Origin: DATAVB01 sp040414495
Lineage (GTDB): Bacteria; Actinomycetota; Actinomycetes; Mycobacteriales; QHCD01
Length of the DNA stretch: 64,000 nucleotides
NCBI GenBank assembly: GCA_040414495.1
Contig: JBEDUI010000083.1
Location: 1 to 64,000 of the forward strand
Direction: 5' to 3'
Part shown: positions 33,691 to 42,593 of the stretch, one piece after another
Layout: each line of letters opens with the position of its first letter
Position numbering within the stretch: position 1 is the stretch's first letter
Notes under the pieces: generated by a model
Told to the model about the DNA's origin: nothing
Databases searched by the model: none
Seen by the model: the letters and a program-made list of their open reading frames with translations, nothing else
Position numbers and translations under genes: made by a program

Positions 33691-33757
33691 CACGACGGGT
33701 TCGCACTGCGATCCAGCTCAGCTGTGTGCGGCGCGGCCCTGCCGGAGGAGGACATAG

Positions 33758-34861
33758 GTGGTACTGGACAGCGCGCTGGGAGACTCGTCCGGGGCGCATC
33801 AGCACCCGGCGAACGGCACGGCGGTTGGCCTGCCCAATGGCGCTTCACCTACGCCGTTGGCGTCGCTGGCCGATGCGGCTCGCCGAATCACCGAAAGCAT
33901 CGACCGGGTGATCGAGGGCAAGCCCGAGGTCGTCAGGCTGGCCGTGATCGTGCTGCTGGCCGGCGGGCACCTCTTGATCGAGGACGTGCCCGGTGTCGGC
34001 AAGACCAAGCTGGCCAAGGCACTCGCGCGGTCCATCGACTGTTCGGTCCGCAGACTTCAGTTCACGCCAGACCTGCTGCCCAGCGACGTGACCGGCGTGA
34101 GCGTCTACAACCAGGAGACCCGCGACTTCGAGTTCAAGCCGGGCGCGGTCTTCGCCAACCTGGTCGTCGGCGACGAGATCAACCGCGCCTCCCCCAAGAC
34201 CCAGTCAGCGCTGCTGGAGTGCATGGAAGAGCGGCAGGTGACCGTCGACGGGACGACGTACCAGCTGGAAAGCCCGTTCATGGTGATCGCGACCCAGAAT
34301 CCGATCGAGATGGAGGGCACGTACCCGCTGCCGGAGGCGCAACGCGACCGCTTCACCGCCCGGGTCTCGATGGGATACCCGCACCCGGACGCTGAGATGG
34401 CGATGCTCGCCGACCACTCCGGCCACGACCCGCTCGACGCGCTCCGCCCGGTCTCCACCGCCACCGAGGTCCGCGCCCTCATCGACGCCACCCAGTCGAT
34501 CCACGTCTCTGACGCGGTCCGGCGGTACGCCGTCGACCTGGTCAACGCGACCCGTACCTGCACCGACCTCGCGCTGGGCGCCTCACCGCGGGCCGCGCTG
34601 CAACTGCTGCGCACGGCCAAGGCGCAGAGTGCGTTGGAGGGCCGCAATTACGTCCTGCCCGACGATCTGCAGCGGCTGGCCGTGCCGGTCTTCGCGCACC
34701 GGGTCATCCTGACCGCCGAGGCGCAGATGGCCCAGCGCAACCCGGACGCGATCATCGGTGAGCTGCTACGACGGGTCCCGGTTCCGGTACCGCAGCACGA
34801 TCCGCGGGCCGGGTACCCCCGACCACACCACGAAGCCGCGCATCGCTCACCCGGTCGCTGA
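33758..34861 (+). CDS. MoxR-family AAA+ ATPase
   Basis: A chaperone-like ATPase of the MoxR branch, 367 residues. After a disordered N-terminus of about 35 residues the AAA+ core has Walker A DVPGVGKTKLAKAL (P-loop about 79-83), Walker B LVVGDEINRA (about 135-144), sensor ATQNPIEMEGTYPLPEAQRDRF and the lid region GASPRAALQLL. MoxR proteins next to a DUF58 protein are thought to act in maturation or remodelling of metal-dependent or surface proteins. GGAGGAGG precedes the GTG. It is first of a three-gene operon and divergent from mraZ. Confidence 0.93.
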   Translation: MVLDSALGDSSGAHQHPANGTAVGLPNGASPTPLASLADAARRITESIDRVIEGKPEVVRLAVIVLLAGGHLLIEDVPGVGKTKLAKALARSIDCSVRRLQFTPDLLPSDVTGVSVYNQETRDFEFKPGAVFANLVVGDEINRASPKTQSALLECMEERQVTVDGTTYQLESPFMVIATQNPIEMEGTYPLPEAQRDRFTARVSMGYPHPDAEMAMLADHSGHDPLDALRPVSTATEVRALIDATQSIHVSDAVRRYAVDLVNATRTCTDLALGASPRAALQLLRTAKAQSALEGRNYVLPDDLQRLAVPVFAHRVILTAEAQMAQRNPDAIIGELLRRVPVPVPQHDPRAGYPRPHHEAAHRSPGR

Positions 34862-34863
34862 CC

Positions 34864-36168
34864 ATGCGGCAGGCGATGCGGGGCCTCACGACGCGGGGCA
34901 GATGCCTTCTCGCCGCCGGCGTTGCGGCCGCTCTGTGCTCCCTGCTGCTCGGTGAGAAAGACCTGCTACGGGTCGCGATCTTCCTGTTGGCGTTGCCGTT
35001 GTTGTCGGTCGCGGTGCTGGCCCGGACCCGGTTCAAACTGTCCTGCTCGCGCGGCATCGTGCCCGAGCGGGTCGGGGTCGGCCAGACCGCCGAGGTGCAC
35101 CTGGTCCTGAACAACGTCTCGCTGCTGCCGACCTCGTTGCTGCTGCTCGAAGACGAATTGCCGTACACCCTGGGCGGCCGGCCCCGGTTCACCGTCGAGC
35201 GCATCGGCGCCGGTCAGCACCGGACGGTTCGGTACGCGGTCCGCTCCGACGTACGAGGCCGGTTCCCGGTCGGGCCGCTGCGACTGCGGCTCACCGACGC
35301 GTTCGGCCTGGTCGAGCTGACCCGGAGCTTCTCCGCCCGCGACCGGCTGACCGTCGTACCGGCCGTGCATCCACTGCCACCGGTGCACCTGCCCGGTGCC
35401 CGGATGGCCGGGTCCGGGGCAACCGCGCGCTCGGTGACCGCGCGGGGCGAGGAGGACGCCGCTACCCGGGAGTACCGGCACGGCGACGACCTACGCAAAG
35501 TGCACTGGCGCTCCACCGCCCGGGTCGGCAAGATCATGGTCCGCCGGGAGGAGCGACCCTGGCAGGCCCGGGCCACGCTGTTCCTGGACACCAGGGCCGG
35601 CGGGCATTGCGGCGACGCGCCGAACTCCAGCTTCGAATGGGCGGTGAGCGCGGCCGCCAGTATCGGCGTACACCTGCTGCACAAAGGCTTCGTCGTGAGC
35701 CTGATCAGCAACGCAACCGTGCCCCTGGTCGGGATCGCCACGGAGCAGGCGCTCCTGGATGCGCTGGCCGACGTACAGCTGACCCGCAACCGCGGGTTGG
35801 GTGTGCTCTCCCCCGCGGTCCGGTCGGCCGCTCGCGAGGGCACGATGATCGCCATCCTGGGCGCGGTCAGCGACGAGGACGCCCAGCAACTGGCCGGTGT
35901 CCGGGCCGGCGTGGGATCCAGCATCGCCATCTGCGTCGACCCGATGTCCTGGTTGGCGCAGGACCAGAACGGGCGGGAACGCGCGGCGCGGGCCGCGCAG
36001 CAGCGGGCCAAGGTCTTTACCGGGCAGGGCTGGCGGGTGGTCCCCGCCGACCGCCGTACGCCATTGGCGCAGGTCTGGGCCAAGGTCGGGCGGGTCAGCG
36101 ATTCGGCGCCGGGGTTGCCTTCGGCCAACACCGCCAGCAGCGGGCTTGCCGCGGGACGGCGCCCATGA
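34864..36168 (+). CDS. DUF58 (von Willebrand-like) membrane protein
   Basis: A 434-residue protein with two N-terminal transmembrane helices (about 12-55), an extracytoplasmic or cytoplasmic beta-rich part, and then the DUF58 core with the signature REYRHGDDLRKVHWRSTARVGKIMVRREE and a vWA-like fold (ATLFLDTRAG). It starts two bases after the moxR stop. MoxR-DUF58-TgpA is a recurrent trio of unknown exact role, suggested to couple an ATPase to assembly or processing of surface proteins. Confidence 0.9.
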   Translation: MRQAMRGLTTRGRCLLAAGVAAALCSLLLGEKDLLRVAIFLLALPLLSVAVLARTRFKLSCSRGIVPERVGVGQTAEVHLVLNNVSLLPTSLLLLEDELPYTLGGRPRFTVERIGAGQHRTVRYAVRSDVRGRFPVGPLRLRLTDAFGLVELTRSFSARDRLTVVPAVHPLPPVHLPGARMAGSGATARSVTARGEEDAATREYRHGDDLRKVHWRSTARVGKIMVRREERPWQARATLFLDTRAGGHCGDAPNSSFEWAVSAAASIGVHLLHKGFVVSLISNATVPLVGIATEQALLDALADVQLTRNRGLGVLSPAVRSAAREGTMIAILGAVSDEDAQQLAGVRAGVGSSIAICVDPMSWLAQDQNGRERAARAAQQRAKVFTGQGWRVVPADRRTPLAQVWAKVGRVSDSAPGLPSANTASSGLAAGRRP

Positions 36169-36221
36169 ACGCGCCGCATTTCGCCGCCCGTCCCGCGCTC
36201 GCGGAAGGCATTCGGTCATGA
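36165..36221 (+). CDS. 18-codon micro-ORF bridging DUF58 and the transglutaminase gene
   Basis: The ATG overlaps the DUF58 stop (ATGA), encodes MNAPHFAARPALAEGIRS, and its TGA overlaps the ATG of the transglutaminase gene (ATGA again). It could pass ribosomes across the 49-base gap. The downstream gene also has its own GGAAGG site, so the micro-ORF may be accidental. Confidence 0.3.
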   Translation: MNAPHFAARPALAEGIRS

Positions 36222-38602
36222 GTTCCCAGACCCGGGTCACCCTCACCGCTGGGCTGGCCACCCTGCTCGGTGCGATCCCGCTCGCCGGCGGATTCGCCCA
36301 GCAGCGCTGGTTCTGGTACGCCGCGATGGCGGTCGCCGTGGTCAGCCTCATCGGCGTCGCGCTGCGGCTGCTGCGGGTGCCGGCCCCGCTGATCGTGGTC
36401 GCCCAGTTCGCCGGCCTGTTGGTCTTTCACACGGTCACGTTCGCCAGCAGTGACGGGTACGGCGGCATCATCCCGAACGGCCGTACGATCTCGGACCTGT
36501 CGACGTCGATCTCCGACGGCATGCACGACATCCAGTACCTGGCCGCGCCGGTGCCGGCCCGGACCGACATCGTCGTGCTCACCTCGCTGGCGGTCGGTCT
36601 GCTGGCCATCGTGGTCGACCTGATCGCCGTGTCCGCGCACCGGCCGGCGGTCGCCGGTCTGGCCCTGCTGGCGCTGTTCGCGGTGGCCACGGCGGTGAGC
36701 GCGCGGACGTTGTTCTTCGAGTTCGCCGGAGCCGGGGCGGGCTATCTGCTGCTCCTGGCCGTGGAGGGCCGAGAACGGTTGGTGCGGTGGGGGCGGGTGG
36801 TCTCCGCTGACGATCAGGTCGGGGGTGCGCGCCACGGCGGTGCGGTTGTCCGGACGCCCCGCCATGGCACGGCCGGCCGGATCGGCGTGGCGGCGGTGGC
36901 CGTGGCGTTGGTCGTGCCGATGCTGGTGCCAGGCTTCACCCGCAACGTGCTGGGCAACATCGGGCAGGGCTCGTCCACGAGCGTTTCCGGCGAGCAGACG
37001 CTGGGCAGCAGCCTGAACCCGTTCTCTTCGCTGAAGGGCTCGTTGGCGCAGTCCAAGACGTACGGCGTGCTCTCGGTCAAGTCGAACCAGCAGCCGTGGT
37101 ACCTGCGGGTCACCGTGCTCGACGAGTACACGGCCGACGGCTGGCGCCGCGGATCCTCCCGCGAGGCCAGCACTCCGGTCGGCAACTCGATGCACGTGCC
37201 CAGCGACGTGACGAACCTGCAGGACGAAGGCCACACCCGACCGATCGACGCGACCGTCCGGGTCACGGCGTACAAGGACGACCGGCTGCCGGTCTATTAC
37301 GCGCCGACCAGCGTCACCAACGCCGGCAAGCACTGGGCGTACGACCCGGAGCGGTCCGAGATCTGGAACGGCCACGGCAGCACCAGCTTCGGGCAGACGT
37401 ACCACATCAAGGCGGCCGAGCCGGACCCGACACAGGCCGAACTGCAGGCGGCCAAGCCGCTGCCGCAGAGCGACGCGATGATGCAGCGGTGGGGTACGCG
37501 GCCGCCGGTGACCCCGACGGTGCTCAAGACCACGCAGCAGATCATCAGCGGCGACCAGAGCCCGTGGGCGCGGGCTGACGCGCTCAACAACTACTTCACC
37601 GACGGAAACCACGGCTTCACGTACAGCCTGCAGACCAAGGCCGGATCCAGCACGGACGCGCTGCAGAACTTCCTGGAGCAGAAGCAGGGTTACTGCGAGC
37701 AGTACGCCTCGGCGATGGCGGTGATGTTGCGGCTGGCCGGGATCCCGTCCCGGGTCGTGCTCGGCTACGCGCAGGGCACGTACGACAGCAAGTCCAAGAG
37801 CTGGACGATCACCAACCACGACGCGCACGCCTGGGTCGAGGGGTACTTCCAGGGCGTCGGGTGGGTCGAGTTCGACCCGACGCCGCGCGATGACGGGCAC
37901 ACCTCGCCGCCGGCCTACCAGCAGCAGGCGAGCTCGGCTCCCCCGGTGCTGCCCAGCCCCGGCTCCACGTCCCACTCGACGACGACCCACACAAGCGCGC
38001 CGCACACCACGCAGAGCACCGACCCGGCCGCGGGCGGACCGACCACCACCGGCGGCGGCTCGGGCGGCTCGACCACTCCGTCCGTGGTCGGCGGGGTGGC
38101 GGCCGGTCTGGCCGTGCTAGCCCTGCTGTTCGTGCCGGCGCTGGTACGGCGATCGGCCCGCCGACGCCGCTACGCATTGGCCCGTGGCCCGGACCCGGCT
38201 GTCGCTTCCCACGCGGCCTGGGACGAACTGTCGGCGACGCTGGCGGATCTGGGAATTCCGTCGGTGTCGGCCGAATCGCCCCGCGGTACCGCGGCCCGGT
38301 TGACCCGGCAGCGGTCGTTGGATCAGGTCGCCAAGTCCGGCTTGAGCATCATCGCCCTGGCTGAGGAACGGGCCCGGTACGCGCCGGAGGCCGGGGTCGA
38401 CGCGGACCTGCCGACGGCGTTGCGGGCCGCCCGGACCGGGTTGCTGGGCGGTGTCAGCCGGTGGCGCCGGTACTGGATCACGGTCGCCCCGCGGTCGGTG
38501 ATGCTCAGCGTGTCCGCGAGCCTGGCCGCCGGGTCGGCTCGGACCAACGCGGCGATCAGCGGACTGGGCCGGGTCCTGCGGCTGCGCGGCGCGCATCGCT
38601 GA
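36218..38602 (+). CDS. TgpA-type membrane transglutaminase-like protein (DUF3488/DUF4129)
   Basis: A 794-residue membrane protein. About six N-terminal helices (residues 8-250, DUF3488) are followed by a large extracytoplasmic region containing the transglutaminase-like core, whose triad is visible as C493 in QGYCEQYASAMAVML, H537 in NHDAHAWVEGYF and D553 in WVEFDPTPR. A Ser/Thr/Pro/His-rich linker, one more helix (VVGGVAAGLAVLALLFVPAL) and a cytosolic DUF4129 tail (HAAWDELSATLADLGIP) complete it. It is the third gene of the moxR operon. The start is ATG 36218 because GGAAGG precedes it. A longer frame upstream lies inside DUF58. Confidence 0.92.
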   Translation: MSSQTRVTLTAGLATLLGAIPLAGGFAQQRWFWYAAMAVAVVSLIGVALRLLRVPAPLIVVAQFAGLLVFHTVTFASSDGYGGIIPNGRTISDLSTSISDGMHDIQYLAAPVPARTDIVVLTSLAVGLLAIVVDLIAVSAHRPAVAGLALLALFAVATAVSARTLFFEFAGAGAGYLLLLAVEGRERLVRWGRVVSADDQVGGARHGGAVVRTPRHGTAGRIGVAAVAVALVVPMLVPGFTRNVLGNIGQGSSTSVSGEQTLGSSLNPFSSLKGSLAQSKTYGVLSVKSNQQPWYLRVTVLDEYTADGWRRGSSREASTPVGNSMHVPSDVTNLQDEGHTRPIDATVRVTAYKDDRLPVYYAPTSVTNAGKHWAYDPERSEIWNGHGSTSFGQTYHIKAAEPDPTQAELQAAKPLPQSDAMMQRWGTRPPVTPTVLKTTQQIISGDQSPWARADALNNYFTDGNHGFTYSLQTKAGSSTDALQNFLEQKQGYCEQYASAMAVMLRLAGIPSRVVLGYAQGTYDSKSKSWTITNHDAHAWVEGYFQGVGWVEFDPTPRDDGHTSPPAYQQQASSAPPVLPSPGSTSHSTTTHTSAPHTTQSTDPAAGGPTTTGGGSGGSTTPSVVGGVAAGLAVLALLFVPALVRRSARRRRYALARGPDPAVASHAAWDELSATLADLGIPSVSAESPRGTAARLTRQRSLDQVAKSGLSIIALAEERARYAPEAGVDADLPTALRAARTGLLGGVSRWRRYWITVAPRSVMLSVSASLAAGSARTNAAISGLGRVLRLRGAHR

Positions 38603-38767
38603 TTTCCCACCGCGCCGAGGTGCATCCGTTGTTTCGTGCGACCGACGGGGTCCGGCCGATGCGGGTTGCTTCGTGCGACCGACTGGCCTGGCGTGCGCGA
38701 AGCCGCACGCGTCGAGACTTCGCGCCTGCACGGCGGGGCCCGCGATTTCGGCGGCAGGCATAACTAA

Positions 38768-38798
38768 ACGGGCCGGAGCCATCGAGGCTCCGGCCCGT
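38768..38798. terminator. Bidirectional terminator between the transglutaminase and DUF3040 genes
   Basis: ACGGGCCGGAGCC and GGCTCCGGCCCGT pair perfectly over 13 bp around ATCGA. The hairpin lies between convergent genes, with A-rich sequence (TAACTAAA) on the left that gives a U-containing tail for minus-strand transcripts. Confidence 0.8.
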
Positions 38799-38812
38799 AC
38801 CGGTTAATCAAG

Positions 38813-39223
38813 CTACCGCTCGTCGAAGCGGCGCTTGAAACGCTCCTCCAACCGCTGCAGCGGGGATGTGCGTTGCTTACGCACCCGCGGCGCGCCTGGT
38901 CCGTCGTGACCGGCCACCCGCAGATCGGGGCGACCCATCCGGCGCTTGTATTGCGACCAGCCGTACACCGCGGCGGCGAGCATGATGCAGAAGCCGAGAA
39001 CCCCCAACGCCGGGAACGTGCCACCGAGCATGTAGGGGTAAACAGCGCCGGCGATCAGCACGCCGAGCCCGATAACGAACAATCCAGCGGCGAGGCGCAT
39101 CCTTCGTCGCGCGACAGTGCGAAGGTCAGTCGAACGCACCGTCGAGGCGAACTTCGGATCCTCGGCGTAGAGCGCTTGCTCGATCTGCTCGAGCAGGCGC
39201 TGCTCATGCTCCGAGAGCGGCAC
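38813..39223 (-). CDS. DUF3040 membrane protein
   Basis: A 136-residue actinobacterial family protein of unknown function. It begins with the conserved MPLSEHEQRLLEQIEQALYAEDPKFAS and then has two transmembrane helices (AAGLFVIGLGVLIAGAVYPY and ALGVLGFCIMLAAAVYG). A basic C-terminal tail (RLEERFKRRFDER) closes it. The GTG start has GGGAGGAG upstream. DUF3040 genes are typically found next to the dcw cluster and dinB in actinomycetes. Confidence 0.92.
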   Translation of the reverse strand: MPLSEHEQRLLEQIEQALYAEDPKFASTVRSTDLRTVARRRMRLAAGLFVIGLGVLIAGAVYPYMLGGTFPALGVLGFCIMLAAAVYGWSQYKRRMGRPDLRVAGHDGPGAPRVRKQRTSPLQRLEERFKRRFDER

Positions 39224-39451
39224 GGTGCTCCTCCCAGCGACGCACCCGCTGCGGGGGAACCTCGCGGCGGTCGATCACACCATCCAGACATCAACAAGTC
39301 CTTTGGACCTGTCTTACTGTGAGGATACGAGTCCCGGGGCACGTGCGAAAGCCAGACTCTCGGACATGTCCACAGTTGGTACATCCGAGTCTTGTCGAAC
39401 AGTGGTACGCGCAGCAGGTCAGGTCCGGGTGAGCATCCGATAACGCCGCAT

Positions 39452-40831
39452 TTACGCCCCCGATGCGGGACGTTCACGGCGGCCGGAGGGAGCCGAATCG
39501 CGGCCGGTGTGATGTGCATCCAGACCGGTCTTTCCGCCTACATCGCCCTCGGTCCCGCTGGCCCAGCGTCGGGTGTTCCGACCCGGGGTCGCGGACCGGG
39601 TCGAAGGGCCGTCGGCCAGCAGCGAGGCCGGCCGGATCGCGCCGGCGCCAAAGCGGGCCGACGCGGCATCCACCGCCTGGTCGGCTTCGCGCCAACCGTG
39701 CTCGGGCATGCCCAGCAGCAACTGCTCGGCCGCGCCCTCGGTCGCGACGATGCCCTCGACCCGTACGCCGATGAGCCTGACCGGCGCGCCGGCCCGGTCG
39801 ACGGCATCGAACAGCGCCTTAGCCACTGAATAGATCTCCTGGCCTGAATCGGTCAGCTGGCCCAATGTCCGGGACCGGCTCAATGTCGTGAAGTCCGGCA
39901 GCCGGACCTTGATCGACACCGTCCGGCCGCGTTGCGACGTCGAACGCAGCCGGGCCGCCGTCTTGGTCGAGAGCCGGAGCAGTTCTCGGTGCAACGCCGG
40001 TACGTCGCCGACGTCGGTGTCGAACGTCTCCTCGGCTCCGATCGACTTGTCCGGCTCGTGTGGCACGACCGGCCGCGGGTCGTGCCCGTGCGCCAACGCG
40101 GACAGATGCCCGGCCGCGGCCTGCCCGACCAGACGGTGCAGCCGGGCCTGCGGGGTGCGGGAAATATCGCCGACGGTGCGCAGGCCGACCCGGTGCAGCT
40201 GCTCCTCGGTACGCGCCCCCACGCCCCACAGCGCCGCCACCGGCAATGGGTGCAGGAAATCCAGTACGCCGGCGGCCGGTACGACCAACATGCCGTCCGG
40301 CTTGCACCGGGTCGAGGCGATCTTGGCGATGAACTTCACCGGCGCCACTCCGACCGAACAGGTCAGCCGCTCCTGCGTCGCGACGCGAGCGCGAATCTCG
40401 GCCGCGATCGTCGCCGGTGAGCCGAGCCGGCGGCGGGCGCCACGTACATCCAGGAACGCCTCGTCCAACGACAGCGGTTCAACCAGCGGGGTGATTTCCG
40501 CGAAGATGTCCATGATCGCCCGGGACGCGGCCGCGTACGCGCCCATCTCCGGAGCGATGACTATCCCTTGTGGACAGAGCCGGCGGGCCCGCGACATCGG
40601 CATCGCGCTGCGTACCCCGTACCGCCGGGCCTCGTAGCTGGCCGAACTCACCACACCGCGCGGACCGACGCCGCCAATGATGACCGGACGGCCGGCCAGA
40701 TCGGGCCGGGCCCGGATTTCCACCGACGCGAAGAACGCGTCCATGTCGACGTGCAGAATGTCGCAGCCGGTGTCGTCGGCCGGCGGGCCGGCCGGCGGAC
40801 CCGACCGCGGCACGGACTGACTGCGTCCCAC
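39452..40831 (-). CDS. dinB: DNA polymerase IV (Y-family translesion polymerase)
   Basis: Error-prone lesion-bypass polymerase, about 459 residues. The catalytic palm has HVDMDAFFASVE (D29) and SLDEAFLDV (D123 and E124). Further marks are SSASYEARRYGVRSAMPM, TCSVGVAPVKFIAKIAS and WGVGARTEEQLHRVGLRTVGDI (helix-hairpin-helix). A little-finger domain follows to about residue 390, and a Gly/Arg/Ser-rich tail of about 60 residues has no clear beta-clamp motif that I can point to. GTG 40831 is chosen because GGGGG precedes it. The open frame continues far upstream, antisense to the next gene, and that part is not coding. Confidence 0.93.
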   Translation of the reverse strand: MGRSQSVPRSGPPAGPPADDTGCDILHVDMDAFFASVEIRARPDLAGRPVIIGGVGPRGVVSSASYEARRYGVRSAMPMSRARRLCPQGIVIAPEMGAYAAASRAIMDIFAEITPLVEPLSLDEAFLDVRGARRRLGSPATIAAEIRARVATQERLTCSVGVAPVKFIAKIASTRCKPDGMLVVPAAGVLDFLHPLPVAALWGVGARTEEQLHRVGLRTVGDISRTPQARLHRLVGQAAAGHLSALAHGHDPRPVVPHEPDKSIGAEETFDTDVGDVPALHRELLRLSTKTAARLRSTSQRGRTVSIKVRLPDFTTLSRSRTLGQLTDSGQEIYSVAKALFDAVDRAGAPVRLIGVRVEGIVATEGAAEQLLLGMPEHGWREADQAVDAASARFGAGAIRPASLLADGPSTRSATPGRNTRRWASGTEGDVGGKTGLDAHHTGRDSAPSGRRERPASGA

Positions 40832-40892
40832 TGCACCCCCATGATGTGTCGCTGACAGTCGCGAGGGTATCGCGGGGCGCCGACAAAAACGC

Positions 40893-41636
40893 TCAGCGGC
40901 GGGCCAACAGGTGCAGTTGGGCGGCGATGTCGCGGTACGGCGACAACTCGGAAGCGGCTCGCTCCAACGCCCGCAGCTCCTCCAGCGCGCCGGGCTCCCG
41001 GTCCAGCACCGCGCCGGGTACGAAGTCGGCGAAGATCCGTACCCCGTGTACCGACTCGACCCGCAGGCCGGCCTGATCCAGTAGCGCCGAAATCCCCGGC
41101 AGGTCGAACCGGCGGTGCGGCCCATCGGCGGCGCCCCACACCCCGTCGCCCGCGGACAGGGCCCGGTGCGCATCGGCCAGATGGCCGCCAAGCGCCCGGG
41201 CGAACACGGCCGCGGCCCGGTTGGCGACCAGGAGGCTGAGCGCGCCGCCCGGCCGCAGGGCGCCGGCCAGCGTGCCGATCGCGGTCCGCGGATCGTCGAC
41301 GAACTCCAGCACGCTGTGGCACAGGACCAGGTCGTACCCGGCCGGCTCGACCAGGTCCGCCAGCCCGTCCAGGTCACCCTGCAGACCACGGATCCGGTCC
41401 CCGACGCCGGCCTCGTCGGCCCGCCGGCGCAGCGTGGCGAGCGCGTCCGGACTGGTATCCACCACGGTTACGGTCGCTCCGCGCTCGGCCAGCGGTACGG
41501 CCAGCACGCCGCTCCCGCCGCCGGCGTCCAGCACCTCCGGCGCCCGGTCAGCCGGTTTCGGCGCGTACCGGTCCAGCTCGGCACCCAGAATCGACCACAC
41601 GATTCCGGCCCGCACCGCCGATGACCACCGGTCCAC
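40893..41636 (-). CDS. Class I SAM-dependent methyltransferase
   Basis: A 247-residue Rossmann-fold methyltransferase. Motif I is VLDAGGGSGVLAVPLAERGA, followed by VTVVDTSPDALATLRRRA, IRGLQGDLDGL and the post-motif LVLCHSVLEFVDDPRTAIGTLAGALRPGGALSLLV. The C-terminal part (FDLPGISALLDQAGLRVESVHGVRIF) resembles actinobacterial methyltransferases near dinB whose substrate is not known. Three GTG starts are possible (41702, 41645, 41636), and the last has GGGAAGG at the best spacing. It is upstream of dinB on the same strand and divergent from the MOSC gene. Confidence 0.82.
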   Translation of the reverse strand: MDRWSSAVRAGIVWSILGAELDRYAPKPADRAPEVLDAGGGSGVLAVPLAERGATVTVVDTSPDALATLRRRADEAGVGDRIRGLQGDLDGLADLVEPAGYDLVLCHSVLEFVDDPRTAIGTLAGALRPGGALSLLVANRAAAVFARALGGHLADAHRALSAGDGVWGAADGPHRRFDLPGISALLDQAGLRVESVHGVRIFADFVPGAVLDREPGALEELRALERAASELSPYRDIAAQLHLLARR

Positions 41637-41788
41637 TGGGCGCACCTTCCCTCTGCCGACCCGTCGGCACGACCCTAGCCAATCGGTCCGCCGGCCCGGC
41701 ACACCCGTGTCGGCTTCGCGACCGGGCCGGGCTCGCTTTTACGATTGCGGTCCGAGATCGACCACGAAACGGTAGGAGCGCGGCATCG

Positions 41789-42589
41789 ATGAGCACCACC
41801 GGAACCGTTACGGCGCTGCGTCGCTACCCGGTGAAGTCGATGCTCGGCGAGGACCTTGACGCGGCCACGCTGACCACGGCCGGAGTGCAGGGCGACCGCA
41901 CGTTCGCCGTCATCGACCAGGCCACCGGCAATGTCGCGTCGGCCAAACACCCGAAGCTGTGGCGCGGGCTGCTGGGCTTCGCCAGCCATTGGAACGACGG
42001 CCAGGTCCAGATAACCCTGCCCGACGGCCGGTCGATCACGACCGAGGACGCGGACCAGACCCTCTCCGACCTCCTCGGCCGCGACGTACGGCTGAGCTCG
42101 ACTCGGCCGGCGCAGGCCCAGGTCGGCCGGCCCGCTCCCGAGGACGTCATCGACGCGGGCGACGACGCCGATGTTCCGTACGAGATGCTCCAGATCGCAG
42201 GGGCGACGCCGGGTACGAGCTTCGTCGACTACGCCCCGGTGCATCTGGTCACCACCGCGACGCTGGCCCACGTCGGCGCCGAGATGATCCGCTACCGCCC
42301 CAACCTCGTCCTCGACACCGGCGACGGCGCGCCGTTCGCCGAGAACGACTGGACCGACCACGTGATCACGATCGGCGACGTACGTCTGGCCGTCATCCAG
42401 CCAACACCCCGCTGCGCCGTCCCGACACTCGCCCACGGCGCACTGCCACGCCGGACCGACGCCGTACGCACCCTGCTCGAGCAGAACCGCATTTCCATGG
42501 GCGATGGCTTAGCGCCCTGCCTCGGCGCGTACGCCCAGGTTCTGCGGCCGGGAGCGATCGCCGTCGGCGACCACGTTGCGGTCTCGTGA
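41789..42589 (+). CDS. MOSC-domain protein (molybdenum cofactor sulfurase C-terminal type)
   Basis: A 266-residue protein with an N-terminal beta-barrel (VTALRRYPVKSMLGEDLDAA, GVQGDRTFAVID) and a C-terminal MOSC domain (VHLVTTATLAHVG, RYRPNLVLDTGDGAPFAENDW). The conserved cysteine is in PTPRCAVPTLAHG. Relatives carry sulfur to, or reduce substrates with, the molybdenum cofactor (mARC/YcbX-like). The reaction here is unknown, and no Moco gene is nearby. GGTAGGAG precedes the ATG and TACGAT (41740-41745) is a likely -10. Its stop lies four bases from the stop of the convergent metE-like gene. Confidence 0.87.
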   Translation: MSTTGTVTALRRYPVKSMLGEDLDAATLTTAGVQGDRTFAVIDQATGNVASAKHPKLWRGLLGFASHWNDGQVQITLPDGRSITTEDADQTLSDLLGRDVRLSSTRPAQAQVGRPAPEDVIDAGDDADVPYEMLQIAGATPGTSFVDYAPVHLVTTATLAHVGAEMIRYRPNLVLDTGDGAPFAENDWTDHVITIGDVRLAVIQPTPRCAVPTLAHGALPRRTDAVRTLLEQNRISMGDGLAPCLGAYAQVLRPGAIAVGDHVAVS

Positions 42590-42593
42590 CCGG

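Larger units (their letters stand above)
33345..33757. other. Shared regulatory gap between mraZ and the moxR operon
   Basis: A 413-base divergent region with no gene I can support. It holds the MraZ box array with a TATGGT -10 candidate on the minus strand near mraZ, and a TTGACA-N16-TGGAAT promoter on the plus strand near moxR. The middle part contains several short GTGGAG elements on both strands but no clear hairpin. Confidence 0.6.

Noticed and set aside
38603..38767. tRNA or small RNA gene in the gap after the transglutaminase gene
   Set aside because: No cloverleaf arms or T-loop consensus could be made out. Only the terminator hairpin is supported.
40832..40892. LexA/SOS box upstream of dinB
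   Set aside because: I looked for the actinobacterial CGAAC-N4-GTTCG pattern in the short gap before dinB and did not see it.
40832..41389. N-terminal extension of the DNA polymerase IV frame
   Set aside because: It runs through the methyltransferase gene in another frame, is Arg/Gly/Ser-rich and has no family similarity. The polymerase family begins near the GTG used.
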